DNA of 64,000 nt, from positions 806,001 through 870,000 of the forward strand of contig CAWBQO010000006.1 of assembly GCA_963790965.1 (NCBI GenBank), written 5' to 3'. Both the position numbers and the translations under genes were made by a program. The notes under the pieces were generated by a model. It was not told where the DNA came from. It saw nothing but the letters and a program-made list of their open reading frames with translations, and did not search any database. Within the stretch, counting starts at the first letter, position 1; every line of letters begins with the position of its first letter. Positions 15,312 through 24,878 of the stretch are shown in pieces. Origin of the DNA: CAWBQO01 sp963790965 (GTDB lineage Bacteria; Bacteroidota; Rhodothermia; Rhodothermales; DASSAV01).

Positions 15312-17729
15312 ATGCTTCTTCTCAGTAGACCCGCTTCCGTCATGCCGCACCGCCTTGTTCTCGCCGCTCTGTTAGCCTTGACGTTCGCCTCGGCACCGGC
15401 GCAGGCTCAGCCGGTGGAGACGTTCCCGCTCTCGAGCGTCCGGCTGCTCGACGGCCCGTTCCGCCACGCGCAGACGCTCGACCTCGCCTATCTCATGGCC
15501 ATGGACCCGGACCGGCTCCTCGCGCCGTTCCTGCAGGAGGCGGGCCTTGAACCGCGCGCGTCCATGTACGGGAGCTGGGAGGCGGAGGGTCTCGGCGGAC
15601 AGACCGGAGGGCATTACCTCAGCGCGCTTGCTTTTCAGTATGCTTCTACCGGCAACCAGCTCGTGCTCGACCGGCTTCGCTATATGCTTTCGGAGCTTCG
15701 CCGCGCGCAGGAGGCGAACGGGAACGGCTACGTCGGCGGCGTGCCGAACCACAAAGAGCTGTGGGCGGAGGTCGCCGCGGGCGACATCCGCACCGGCGGC
15801 TTCGACCTGAACGGGGCGTGGGTGCCCTGGTACAACCTGCACAAGCTCTTCGCCGGACTGCGGGACGCCTACCTCGTCGCGGGCGTCGAGGAGGCCCGGC
15901 CGATCCTCGTGGACCTCGCAGACTGGACGCGCCGCCTCACCGGCGGCCTCTCCGACGCGCAGATGCAGACCATGCTCCGCGCCGAACAGGGCGGTATGAA
16001 CGAAGTCCTTGCGGACGCGGCCGCCATCACCGGTGACACACGCTACCTCGAACTCGCCCGGCGATTCTCCCACCGCGCGATCCTCGATCCGCTGCTTGCT
16101 CATGAAGATCAGCTCACCGGAATACACGCCAACACGCAGATCCCGAAGGTGATCGGTTTCAAGCGCATCGCCGATGTTGCCTCGGAAGAAAACCAGGACG
16201 GTTACGGAAGCTGGAGCGACGCCGCGTTCTTCTTCTGGGACACCGTCGTTCACGGCAGATCCGTGGCTTTTGGGGGGAACAGCGTCAGCGAGCACTTCAA
16301 CGCGAAGGACGACTTTTCGCGGATGATCCTCTCGCCGGAGGGGCCGGAGACGTGCAACACGTACAACATGCTTCGCCTGACGCGGATGCTTTTCGAAACC
16401 CGGCCGGATGCCGCCTTCATGGACTACTACGAGCGCGCGCTCTACAACCATATCCTTTCCTCGCAGAATCCGGAGCACGGCGGCCTCGTCTACTTTACGT
16501 CCATCCGCCCGAGCCACTACCGCGTATATTCGCAGCCCGGACAGGCGATGTGGTGCTGCGTGGGGACGGGCATCGAGAATCATTCGAAGTACGGCGAGAT
16601 GATCTATGCCCACCGGGGCAGCGAACTCTTCGTCAACCTCTACATCGCCTCCGCGCTGAACTGGCGGGAGCAGGGCGTCGCGATCCGGCAGACAACGCGC
16701 TTTCCGGACGAGGAGACGAGCACGATCACGGTGGAGACGCCGGGCGCGTTCGCCCTCAACCTGCGCTACCCCGGGTGGGTGGCCCCGGGGGCGATGCGCG
16801 TGGCCGTGAACGGCGCAGAGCAGCCCGTGGCGGAGGGTCCCGGGTCGTTCGTTCGACTGGAACGCTCGTGGAAGGCGGGTGACGAAGTCAGAGTGACGCT
16901 CCCGATGCGGACCCGCGTGGAGCGCCTGCCGGACGGATCGCCGTACTTTGCGGTCCTGCATGGCCCCATCGTGCTCGCGGCCAAGACCGATCCGCTCCCG
17001 GGCGACTCGCTCGACTTTATCGCCGGAACCGGACGCATGGAGCATATCGCCACAGGCCCCATGGCCCCGCTCGACGAGACGCCGTACCTCCTCAGCAACG
17101 ACGATGATTTTGCAGCGGCCATCCAGCCGGTAGCGGGCGAGCCGCTGACCTTCCGAGCGCCCGGCTTGATTCGAGGCGCGGATCACGAGTTGACGCTGAT
17201 CCCCTTCTTTCGGGTTCACGATTCGCGATACGTCATGTACTGGCCGCATTTCACGCCCGCCGAATGGGTGGCGGCGCAGCAGGCGAGGCACGACGCGGAG
17301 CAGGAGCGCATTGCGCTTGACGCGCTCACGATTGACCACGTGGCCGTGGGCGAGCAGCAACCGGAATCGGACCACTACTTCGCCGGTGAAGGATCCGAAA
17401 CCGGAATGCACATGGCTCGCCGCTGGCGTCATGCGACGGGCTGGTTCAGCTACAACCTGCGCAACCCCGGCGGCGAGGCCGCGCGCCTGCGCGTCGATTA
17501 CTTCGGACAGGACCGCGACCGGCGTTTCCGCATTCTGATGAACGGCGTCGAGGTGGCGCAGGTCGAGCTTGACGGCTCGCACGGCAACGAGTTCTACAGC
17601 ATAGACTATCCCGTGCCGCGGGAGGCTATTGCAAAGGCGGAAGACGGCGTCCTCGTGACCGAATTCCGCGCGGAAGACGGCTCAACGGCCGGCGGCGTCT
17701 ACGGCGTGAGGCTGATGAGGGCCGAGTAG
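15312..17729 (+). CDS. GH127 beta-L-arabinofuranosidase-like glycosidase (DUF1680)
   Basis: The 805-residue exported enzyme matches GH127, which removes beta-L-arabinofuranose from plant glycoproteins and related glycans using a cysteine nucleophile on a zinc site. A signal peptide ends in TFASAPAQAQ. The catalytic set is visible: E346 and C348 in PETCNTYNML, and the C415-C416 pair in AMWCCVGTGIENH, the same pattern as the Glu, Cys and Cys-Cys ligands known for HypBA1. Other family blocks are GGHYLSALAFQYA and AWVPWYNLHKLFAGL. It is divergent from the GH3 gene, suggesting a small hemicellulose/arabinan utilisation locus. No SusC/SusD pair is present in the window. Confidence 0.92.
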   Translation: MLLLSRPASVMPHRLVLAALLALTFASAPAQAQPVETFPLSSVRLLDGPFRHAQTLDLAYLMAMDPDRLLAPFLQEAGLEPRASMYGSWEAEGLGGQTGGHYLSALAFQYASTGNQLVLDRLRYMLSELRRAQEANGNGYVGGVPNHKELWAEVAAGDIRTGGFDLNGAWVPWYNLHKLFAGLRDAYLVAGVEEARPILVDLADWTRRLTGGLSDAQMQTMLRAEQGGMNEVLADAAAITGDTRYLELARRFSHRAILDPLLAHEDQLTGIHANTQIPKVIGFKRIADVASEENQDGYGSWSDAAFFFWDTVVHGRSVAFGGNSVSEHFNAKDDFSRMILSPEGPETCNTYNMLRLTRMLFETRPDAAFMDYYERALYNHILSSQNPEHGGLVYFTSIRPSHYRVYSQPGQAMWCCVGTGIENHSKYGEMIYAHRGSELFVNLYIASALNWREQGVAIRQTTRFPDEETSTITVETPGAFALNLRYPGWVAPGAMRVAVNGAEQPVAEGPGSFVRLERSWKAGDEVRVTLPMRTRVERLPDGSPYFAVLHGPIVLAAKTDPLPGDSLDFIAGTGRMEHIATGPMAPLDETPYLLSNDDDFAAAIQPVAGEPLTFRAPGLIRGADHELTLIPFFRVHDSRYVMYWPHFTPAEWVAAQQARHDAEQERIALDALTIDHVAVGEQQPESDHYFAGEGSETGMHMARRWRHATGWFSYNLRNPGGEAARLRVDYFGQDRDRRFRILMNGVEVAQVELDGSHGNEFYSIDYPVPREAIAKAEDGVLVTEFRAEDGSTAGGVYGVRLMRAE

Positions 17730-17825
17730 CGCAGCCGTTCAATTGCAAGCGAAACCGAACGCTTGCAGCGGCGCGGCTGGTTGTGGTCCTGTTTTTTCAA
17801 ACCGGCCGCGTTGCCGAACGCGCGA

Positions 17826-18640
17826 TCATTGCCTTTCGGCTGCGGTTTTCCAATCCGGCAATCGCTCGCTCACCTGTTCGAAGGTAGGTTCATCGAAGCA
17901 TCGACGCAGGTAGCCAAGGAGGTCATCCTGCATGAGGAGATAAACGTCGAGAGGCTCAAAGGACCAGTCGTGGCTCTCGGTCGCGCTGCCGAGTCCTTCG
18001 TTGGCGTGCGCGATGCCGTCGCGGATCTTCTGCAGCGTGCGGGCGACTTGCCCAAAGTGCGGACGAAAGACATCGCCGGTCCAGTCGCTCCAGGCACCGA
18101 TCTGCACGGTGGTTTTCCACTTGGGCATCACACGCCATAGCTCTCGCACCTCTTTAGGGTGCCCCGTCGCGATGCTTGAAAGTGCCCGGTACACGCCGTG
18201 AGCGCGGCGGCGGTCTGCGGAGAGGTTATACGCCTGCGCGAGGCGATCCACAACGGCCTCCCAGGCCTGCAGCACGGCGAGGCCCATGTTGCCCGCAGCC
18301 GCATGACGCTCGGCAAGGATGATCTTGGACTTCCAGTCATAACGAGCCATGCTGAGTCCGCGGGGCAACTCCAGAAGGCGTGGAAGAATGAGGTTGAAAG
18401 GAAGTGGACCCTCAACGGTGCTGCTCTCGAACGCTTCAACAAGCTCTGCCGAAGCTTTCGAAATGTCGCGAACGGTGTTCAGTTGGAGCGTCTGAGCATA
18501 GGCGGTAAGCTGCTGGGCGCGTTCGTCTTGAAGGAGCGCAGCCACGGGCCCGGCGTCGCTGTAGCGGTCGAAGGCGCGGGCGGCGTCGATCCAGTCGAGC
18601 AGCGCGATGTGGGCAAACTGGAGGTTCACGGACGGCAAGC
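17826..18640 (-). pseudogene. Truncated CARF-HEPN CRISPR effector (TM1812/Csx family), C-terminal part
   Basis: About 270 residues remain, read leftwards from near 18640 to the stop at 17826. The segment VNLQFAHIALLDWIDAARAF followed by DRYSDAGPVAALLQDE matches the linker after the CARF domain of TM1812 (Cas_DxTHG) proteins. The C-terminal half has a HEPN RNase motif R-x4-H (RDGIAHANEG). Such proteins are ribonucleases activated by cyclic oligoadenylate from type III CRISPR complexes. The CARF half with its DxTHG motif is missing: upstream of about 18630 the frame runs into unrelated sequence and a stop. Without the sensor domain it is probably non-functional. A TTG at 18686 opens the frame but the residues from it look unrelated. 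Confidence 0.6.
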
Positions 18641-18735
18641 CCGTGCTTCCCGTCATAGAGCAGCTCGCCAAGCTGATCCGCGACAAGACGCTCTCCGCCT
18701 CATTTCTCTACGACGCGCAGGAGAGTGTTCCTTGA
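18640..18735 (+). pseudogene. 3' end of a lost plus-strand gene
   Basis: Codons from 18640 to the TGA at 18733-18735 read PVLPVIEQLAKLIRDKTLSA and then SFLYDAQESVP, with mostly G/C third positions, unlike the other frames here. It looks like the last 31 codons of a real protein whose 5' part is gone. The family is not recognised. It abuts, head to head, the truncated effector gene, consistent with one deletion that fused two divergent genes. Confidence 0.4.
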
Positions 18736-18985
18736 CATCTGAAAAGCACCCCGCTGTTTCCTGTGTCCTACGCGCGACCCTGGAAGGACGAGTGTAAACA
18801 CTTGAAAAAACATAACTTGGATCAGGGTGCGTTGTGACAACATCCAGAAAGGGCGATCCTCGCGAAGAATTGCGCTTTAATGGCCGCTCGACGCCGAACC
18901 ATACGCTGCGACAATGCCCCCGAAAAATCTTCCAGGAAAACACGCCCGTAAGTGCTTGTTTTTTAAGGGCGATTCAGAGGGGGCT
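18736..18985 (+). promoter_or_regulatory. Probable CRISPR leader
   Basis: This 250-bp non-coding stretch precedes the first repeat. It contains A/T-rich tracts (CTTGAAAAAACATAACTTGG near 18800, TGCTTGTTTTTTAAGGG near 18953) that contrast with the GC-rich surroundings. The degenerate repeats lie at the opposite (right) end of the array, so the leader should be on this side. Confidence 0.55.
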
Positions 18986-20172
18986 GTCGCAACGCACCCC
19001 GCTTCATCAGGGGATTGAGACCGGGTTATGGGGGTGTCTTTTAACATGATGATATCACAAGTCGCAACGCACCCCGCTTCATCAGGGGATTGAGACTGCG
19101 CCCGAGTGCGGGCGACACCTCCCCGCTGATAGGGTCGTCGCAACGCACCCCGCTTCATCAGGGGATTGAGACCGTGGTACTCCAGGTCGTTGACCTGGGT
19201 CAGCGTGGTGGTGGTCGCAACGCACCCCGCTTCATCAGGGGATTGAGACCGCGGCCGCACCGCGGCCCTCCTAGCCGCTCTCATCTCCCCTGTCGCAACG
19301 CACCCCGCTTCATCAGGGGATTGAGACCTGTCTCGCGGCCGTCCGCTTTGCAGACGTATTTGGAGACGGTCGCAACGCACCCCGCTTCATCAGGGGATTG
19401 AGACTTTGAAGCTGCGGGAGGTTCGTCTACGCGTACCTTTATGTAGATGTCGCAACGCACCCCGCTTCATCAGGGGATTGAGACCACGGTAAATGAGGGC
19501 GCTGAAGGCCGCCTTTAGCAGGCGCTGTCGCAACGCACCCCGCTTCATCAGGGGATTGAGACCGCCTATGCGATGACGGTGCATAAGGCGCAGGGGTCAA
19601 CCTTGTCGCAACGCACCCCGCTTCATCAGGGGATTGAGACGGGTCTAGTGTGAGTTTCTTCTTCTGGATCGAGTACGATCATGTCGCAACGCACCCCGCT
19701 TCATCAGGGGATTGAGACCTGGAGGGTCTGCGGATAAGAGGGCGCTGGCTACCACCAGCGTCGCAACGCACCCCGCTTCATCAGGGGATTGAGACTGTGT
19801 AGCTTGCGCGAATCCATGCGGAACACTTCGGTCACTGTCGCAACGCACCCCGCTTCATCAGGGGATTGAGACTCTGCTCCGGTAGGTTCAGTCGTACTTC
19901 GTTCTAGGTTGTCGCAACGCACCCCGCTTCATCAGGGGATCGAGACTCATCACAGACGAACCCCACTTCGTGGTTATCGTCTGCATTGTCGCAACGCACC
20001 CCGCTTCATCAGGGGATTGAGACTGCGCTCCCAGGCGGCCTTATCAAATCCGGTGCCGATGGTCGCAACGCACCTCGCTTCATCAGGGGATTGAGACTTC
20101 TTCTCGGTAGGTGTCATGATGGTTGGTAGTTGAAATGTCGCAACGCACCCCGCTTCATCAGGGGATTGAGAC
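18986..20172 (+). CRISPR. CRISPR array, 16 repeats of 36 bp and 15 spacers
   Basis: Repeats start at 18986, 19061, 19137, 19214, 19292, 19369, 19449, 19527, 19605, 19683, 19760, 19837, 19911, 19988, 20062 and 20137. Each is 36 bp, beginning GTCGCAACGCACCCCGCTTC and ending ATCAGGGGATTGAGAC, with an internal CCCC/GGGG stem. Spacers are 38-44 bp and all different. Repeat 13 has one change (ATCGAGAC) and repeat 15 another (CACCTCGC), marking the right side as the old end. The ATTGAGAC end and long spacers suit type I or III systems. No cas1, cas2 or effector operon is in the window; only the truncated CARF-HEPN gene lies beside it. ORFs that run through the array are artefacts of the repeat. Confidence 0.98.
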
Positions 20173-20337
20173 GCTGCCCTTGCGGGAGCGGGGGGAATCA
20201 GAGTCTCTGCGGTCTTGCGCCAGACAGGGGCGCTGACAACGCCTTCGTCGCTTCGCGCCTCCCACTGCGGGGACGGGGTAAGCTCCCGGTGAGGGGGTTC
20301 TTCTTCGCGTCGGCAGTCGGAACGCACTGCCATTCCT

Positions 20338-20492
20338 GAGCCCCACCCCTCCGACGCTTCGCGCCACCTCCCCTGAGAGGGGTGGAATTTCTTGATCTGA
20401 AAGCGTGGCCATATTCCTGAATGCTAATCCTCGATAAACTCTCCCCCTTCCAGGGGGAGTACCCCGAAGGGGGGAGGGGGTGCGTTCAGGAA
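20338..20492 (-). repeat. Two-hairpin intergenic element, copy 1 (reverse)
   Basis: Read on minus this contains CCCCTTCGGGGTACTCCCCC, a TGGAAGGGGGAGAGTTTATC hairpin arm, AGCATTCAGGAAT, a CCCCTCTCAGGGG hairpin, then GGTGGCGCGAAGCGTCGGAG. The same order occurs at 34239-34387 and 34470-34637. The gap 20173-20337 to its left holds a further degenerate GGCGCTGAC-type stretch and no gene. Confidence 0.75.
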
Positions 20493-20699
20493 TTGCAATA
20501 AGCCCGGACTCAGCAACTTCAAACCCTCTGCGCCTCTGCGTCAAATCTGAATGGGCCGACGGTCGGGGGCGTTAAGCTCTATCGAAAACGTTACCGGGAA
20601 GGGGGATATCGGAGCGGGCTGTGGGCATTCCACGGGTAGACCATGAAGAAGGGCGCTCTGCCGCTCGTTCTGCAACCCCTGCTCCCAACGACTGCTTGC

Positions 20700-23600
20700 A
20701 TGAAGTCCGGCGTTTCTCATTATAAATCGAAATTGGCGCTTTTCAGCGGCACGAGCGGCGCACGGCCCCTGAGCGTCGCTGCCGTGCTGGCTTTGCTCCT
20801 CGCAAGCGTTGCCGGATGCAGCGGCTCGCGCGGGTTTATCACACGCCCCTTCCCGGAGGCCGAGCAGCCGCCGCCGTCGGACGTTGCGTTCACGGTCTAC
20901 CTCTACGGCGACGGCGGCGAACCGCTCGACTCGACCTACGGCATCGATCCGCAACTGCGCCTCCTCGGGCGAATGCTTGCCAAAGAAGACTCGGCCGCCG
21001 CCCTCGTCTTTCTCGGCGATAACCTTTATCCGAGCGGCATGCCGCCTGAAAACTCGCCGATCCGGCCGATCATGGAGGAGAAGATGCTGGCGCAGATCGC
21101 CGCGGCTCAGAAGTTCGAAGGCCCCGTCTTTTTCATACCCGGCAATCATGACTGGGGCGGCATGGGCATCGGCGGCGAACCGGAAACGCTCCGCCGCGAA
21201 GAACTCTTTGTCGAACGGGTGCTGGACCGCGGCAACTCGTTTCTCCCCGACAACGGCTTTCCGGGGCCGGACGTCGTGGAGCTAACACCCGAACTGGTGC
21301 TCGTGCTGGTAGATACGCAGTGGTGGCTGGAGCCGGCCAAAATCTACGGCGACACCGGCCAGTATACCCTCGAGGTCGAGGGCGAATTCCTCGTCGAATT
21401 GGACGACATCTTGCGCCGCTATCAGGACCGGCATGTGCTCGTCGTAGGCCACCACCCGACGTTCAGCCAGGGTTCGCACGGTGGCCAGTTTCCCTTGAAA
21501 AAGGATCTTTACGTTCTCCCGACCCTCGCCCGGCGTTACCTCGGCACGCCGCAGGACCTCTCGAACCGTAAGTACCGCATCATGGCGGACGGGATGCTCA
21601 AGGTCTTCAAGCAGCATGACCACCTCGTCTATGCCGCCGGGCACGAGCACACGTTGCAGTACTTCTCGCTCCAGGATCAGCGGTTCATCATCAGCGGGTC
21701 CGGCAGTAAAGATAGCTACGTGGCGAAGGGCGGTCCCGCCGCTTTTGCTTCGTCGGAGTTCGGGTTTGCGCGAAACCTCTACTACCGCGACGGCTCAGCC
21801 TGGGTGGAGTTCTGGGTGCCGATAGAAGACGGCGCGACCGGGCGCATCGCCTATCGCGCGCAGCTTTTCGGTCCGTCGGCCGAACGGGCCGTCAAAACGC
21901 CCCTTGCGGACCCGAGTCTCGCTGCGAGCGGCTCGGACGCGGTCGTGAAGATGCCCTCCGGCAGCACGTCTACGGAAGAGGAAAAGCTCGGACGGTTTGA
22001 GAACGCGATCGACAACCCGGACGCGCCGCTGCCTTTCTCGACGGGCACCGCTGCGAGCGCGGCAACGAACCACGCGAGCGGGCCGGATGAGTCGGCCGAG
22101 GACACGGTTCGGCATTCGGCGAGCTTTGCCGAGCCGCCCGGCCCCACGGAAGAGCCGGGCCTGATCTTTCCCGCCGGTGCGGGCGTGGACGAGTCCATGG
22201 TGTTCTCGGGAGCGCCCAACAAGCCGTACACGCTCTACGCCGATTCGGTGGTGACGGTCTCGGCGGGCGATCGCTACCGCGCGAGTGCTTTCCGCACGGC
22301 CCTGCTTGGCAAAGGCTACCGCGACTTCTGGACGGCCAACTTGAAGGTCCCCGTGATCGACCTCGAGCGAACCGCAGGTGGCCTCACCGTCCTCAAAAAG
22401 GGTGGCGGGTTGCAGACCGTCTCGCTCCGAATGGAGGGAGCCGACGGGCGGCAGTACGTGCTGCGCTCCATCGACAAAGACCCGTCTGCGACCGTTCCTT
22501 CTTATTTGCGAAAGACGGTTGCGGCGGAAGTGGTGCAGGACCTCATTTCCTCGATGAACCCTTACGGGGCGTTCATCATCCCTGCGCTGGCCTCCGCCGC
22601 GGGCGTGCTGCACACGCACCCGAGCCTGGTGGTGGTCCCGCATTCGGACCGGCTCGGCATTTATAAGGACGACTTTGGCGGAATGCTCGCGCTTTTTGAA
22701 GCGCGGCCCGACGAGGACTGGTCCGATGCCGAGCGCTTCGGCTATTCCAAAAATCTCGTCGGCACGCCGAAGATGTTCGAGGAGGTTCAGGAGGACAATG
22801 ACGAGCGCATTGACGTTCGTAATTATGCCCGCGCGCGGCTCTTCGACATGTTTGTGGGCGACTGGGACCGGCATAAGGACCAGTGGCGCTGGGCCGAGTT
22901 TAGGGGACCGGAGGGCAAGGTCTACAAGCCCATCCCGCGCGACCGCGACTTCGCTTTCTTCCGCTTTGGCGGCCTCCCGGCCAAGGGCGTACGGTTCCTG
23001 GGTGACCCCAAGATGCGGCGCTTCACGCAGTTCGGCCCGAAATACGGAGACGTGCTCGGGTTGAACTACAACGGCGCGTCCCTCGACCGGCGGATCACCG
23101 GTCCCCTCACCCGCATGGACTGGCTGGAGATCGCCGACAGCCTGCAGGCGAGCCTGACGGACTCGGTTCTGGAAGCCGCCGTGCGCGCGTGGCCGGAGCC
23201 GCTCTATGGCATGGAGGGGCAGCGCTACGTCGAGGCCCTCAAGGGCCGGCGTGACCGGTTGCCGAAGGTCGCCGGGGAATACTATGATCTGCTCGCCAAC
23301 ATCGTCGATCTCTTTGGCACGGACAAGCACGAGCGGTTCGAGATCAACCGCCTGAAGAACGACCGAACGGAGGTCGTCGTCTACAAGACGAAGAAGGAGG
23401 GTGATGTTGTCCGGGAGCTTTACCGGCGAACTTTCTTGCCCGGGGAGACGAAAGAAATACGGATCTACGGCTTCGGGGGCAACGACACGTTCCACGTGAC
23501 CGGCGAAGCCGAAGGCAGCCAGGTCGTTCGGATCATTGGCGGCCCCGAAGCAGATCGCTTTTACGATGACTCCGATACGGAGGGGCGCCACCACGTCGTT

Positions 23601-24779
23601 ATCTACGACAACGCGCGTGACAGCGACGTTGAAGTGGGACGAGACACAAAGGTCAACCTCTCGGACGACGAGCGGATCAACCTCTACTTTCCGCTCCGGT
23701 TTGAGTATCCGATCTTCGCGCCGGTCGCGCTACTTGGATATAACGAGAACGACGGACTCTTCCTCGGCGGTGGCATCAAGAAGATCACGCCCCGATTCAG
23801 GAAGTACCCTTACGGCTCTTCGCAGGTGCTCGGAGCGAACGTTGCAGTCCGGACGCAGGCTTACAACGTTATCTACCGCGGCCACTTCGTTCAGCCTTTT
23901 GATAACCACTGGGACGTGAAAGTCAATGCCGAGGCGCTTGCCGCAGAGAAGTATCGCTCCTTCTACGGACTTGGAAACGAAACGCAGGAGAGCTTCCGCG
24001 ACCAGTACAACGCCAAGCTGCAGCTCATTCGCGGCCTCGCGACGTTCTCCAAACACGTCCTGCCCTTTACGACCGCCTCGTTCGGGCCGAAGGTCGAGTA
24101 CGCCAACATGGAGGCACCCGGCGGCATAGACGAGAAGAACCCGCCCGCGGACTACGGCTTCAGCGCGGCCAATCTACGCGATAAATACTACGCGGGCGCG
24201 TACGGCTCTTTGCTTATCGACGGTCGGGACACGCTCGACGTCACGCAATCCGGGCTTTACTGGCTGAACGAGGCGGAGTCCGAGGTGGGCGTGCGGCACA
24301 CAGACGATCTGTTCCTTCGGCTGTCGTCCGAGATGGCGTACTTCTACACCTTTGACTTCCAGCGTCAGCTTACGCTCGCCTTCCGCGTGGGCGGCGCGCA
24401 CACCTTTGGCGACTTCGCCTTTTTCCAGGCGAACACGCTCGGCGGCGAGTCCAATCTGCGCGGCTTCCGGCGGACGCGGTTTGCAGGACGCACGGCGCTC
24501 TTCCAAAACGCCGAAGCGCGGCTTGAACTGTTCAACCTCAGAACTTATCTCATGCGCGGCAGCATGGGGGCCATCGGCTTCATCGACAACGGCCGCGTCT
24601 GGGCCGACGACTCCGATGAGCTGGCCGTGCCCGAGCGCGAAGGAATCTTCAAAGGCTGGCATCAGGGCTACGGCGGTGGCCTCTGGATCAACCCGTTCTA
24701 CCGGATCGTGATTACCGGCACGATGGGCTTCTCCGATGACGGCCGCCACATGGACGTCTCGCTCGGGTTTCTTTTTTAA
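20700..24779 (+). CDS. Lipoprotein with metallophosphoesterase and outer-membrane barrel domains
   Basis: From the ATG at 20700 the protein has 1359 residues; the frame is open from 20643. A lipobox (ASVAGC, Cys 40) indicates lipid anchoring. Next comes a calcineurin-like phosphoesterase domain with LYGDGG, FLGDNLYPSG, PGNHDW, VVGHHPTF and AGHEHTLQY. A middle region of several hundred residues (KPIPRDRDFAFFRFGGLPAK; FGGNDTFHV) resembles the module found in Bacteroidota phosphoesterase-barrel proteins. The last 350 residues form a BamA/Omp85-like barrel with FQANTLGGESNLRGFRRTRF and a terminal aromatic (LGFLF). This suggests an outer-membrane surface phosphoesterase acting on exported phosphorylated compounds; the substrate is unknown. 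It is a stand-alone unit. Confidence 0.82.
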   Translation: MKSGVSHYKSKLALFSGTSGARPLSVAAVLALLLASVAGCSGSRGFITRPFPEAEQPPPSDVAFTVYLYGDGGEPLDSTYGIDPQLRLLGRMLAKEDSAAALVFLGDNLYPSGMPPENSPIRPIMEEKMLAQIAAAQKFEGPVFFIPGNHDWGGMGIGGEPETLRREELFVERVLDRGNSFLPDNGFPGPDVVELTPELVLVLVDTQWWLEPAKIYGDTGQYTLEVEGEFLVELDDILRRYQDRHVLVVGHHPTFSQGSHGGQFPLKKDLYVLPTLARRYLGTPQDLSNRKYRIMADGMLKVFKQHDHLVYAAGHEHTLQYFSLQDQRFIISGSGSKDSYVAKGGPAAFASSEFGFARNLYYRDGSAWVEFWVPIEDGATGRIAYRAQLFGPSAERAVKTPLADPSLAASGSDAVVKMPSGSTSTEEEKLGRFENAIDNPDAPLPFSTGTAASAATNHASGPDESAEDTVRHSASFAEPPGPTEEPGLIFPAGAGVDESMVFSGAPNKPYTLYADSVVTVSAGDRYRASAFRTALLGKGYRDFWTANLKVPVIDLERTAGGLTVLKKGGGLQTVSLRMEGADGRQYVLRSIDKDPSATVPSYLRKTVAAEVVQDLISSMNPYGAFIIPALASAAGVLHTHPSLVVVPHSDRLGIYKDDFGGMLALFEARPDEDWSDAERFGYSKNLVGTPKMFEEVQEDNDERIDVRNYARARLFDMFVGDWDRHKDQWRWAEFRGPEGKVYKPIPRDRDFAFFRFGGLPAKGVRFLGDPKMRRFTQFGPKYGDVLGLNYNGASLDRRITGPLTRMDWLEIADSLQASLTDSVLEAAVRAWPEPLYGMEGQRYVEALKGRRDRLPKVAGEYYDLLANIVDLFGTDKHERFEINRLKNDRTEVVVYKTKKEGDVVRELYRRTFLPGETKEIRIYGFGGNDTFHVTGEAEGSQVVRIIGGPEADRFYDDSDTEGRHHVVIYDNARDSDVEVGRDTKVNLSDDERINLYFPLRFEYPIFAPVALLGYNENDGLFLGGGIKKITPRFRKYPYGSSQVLGANVAVRTQAYNVIYRGHFVQPFDNHWDVKVNAEALAAEKYRSFYGLGNETQESFRDQYNAKLQLIRGLATFSKHVLPFTTASFGPKVEYANMEAPGGIDEKNPPADYGFSAANLRDKYYAGAYGSLLIDGRDTLDVTQSGLYWLNEAESEVGVRHTDDLFLRLSSEMAYFYTFDFQRQLTLAFRVGGAHTFGDFAFFQANTLGGESNLRGFRRTRFAGRTALFQNAEARLELFNLRTYLMRGSMGAIGFIDNGRVWADDSDELAVPEREGIFKGWHQGYGGGLWINPFYRIVITGTMGFSDDGRHMDVSLGFLF

Positions 24780-24878
24780 CCTTTCTACCTCTCTTCCGGT
24801 ACCCGATTCAGGTTCGGCGTGATGAGCCGGTTCGTACATTAGCACTGCTCAACAGGTGCTAATGATCGGCCGATTCCT

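Noticed and set aside
15372..17582. 736-codon minus-strand ORF
   Set aside because: It is the mirror of the GH127 gene with Arg/His/Gly-rich composition and no domain features.
18653..18943. 96-codon minus-strand ORF as the missing N-terminus of the CARF-HEPN protein
   Set aside because: The translation is Arg/Ser-rich with no CARF strand pattern and no DxTHG motif.
18877..20333. Several ORFs on both strands across 18.9-20.3 kb
   Set aside because: They are translations of the CRISPR repeat (recurring SQSPDEAGCVAT and NPLMKRGALRQ words), not genes.
21795..23594. 599-codon minus-strand ORF
   Set aside because: Shadow of the phosphoesterase-barrel gene.
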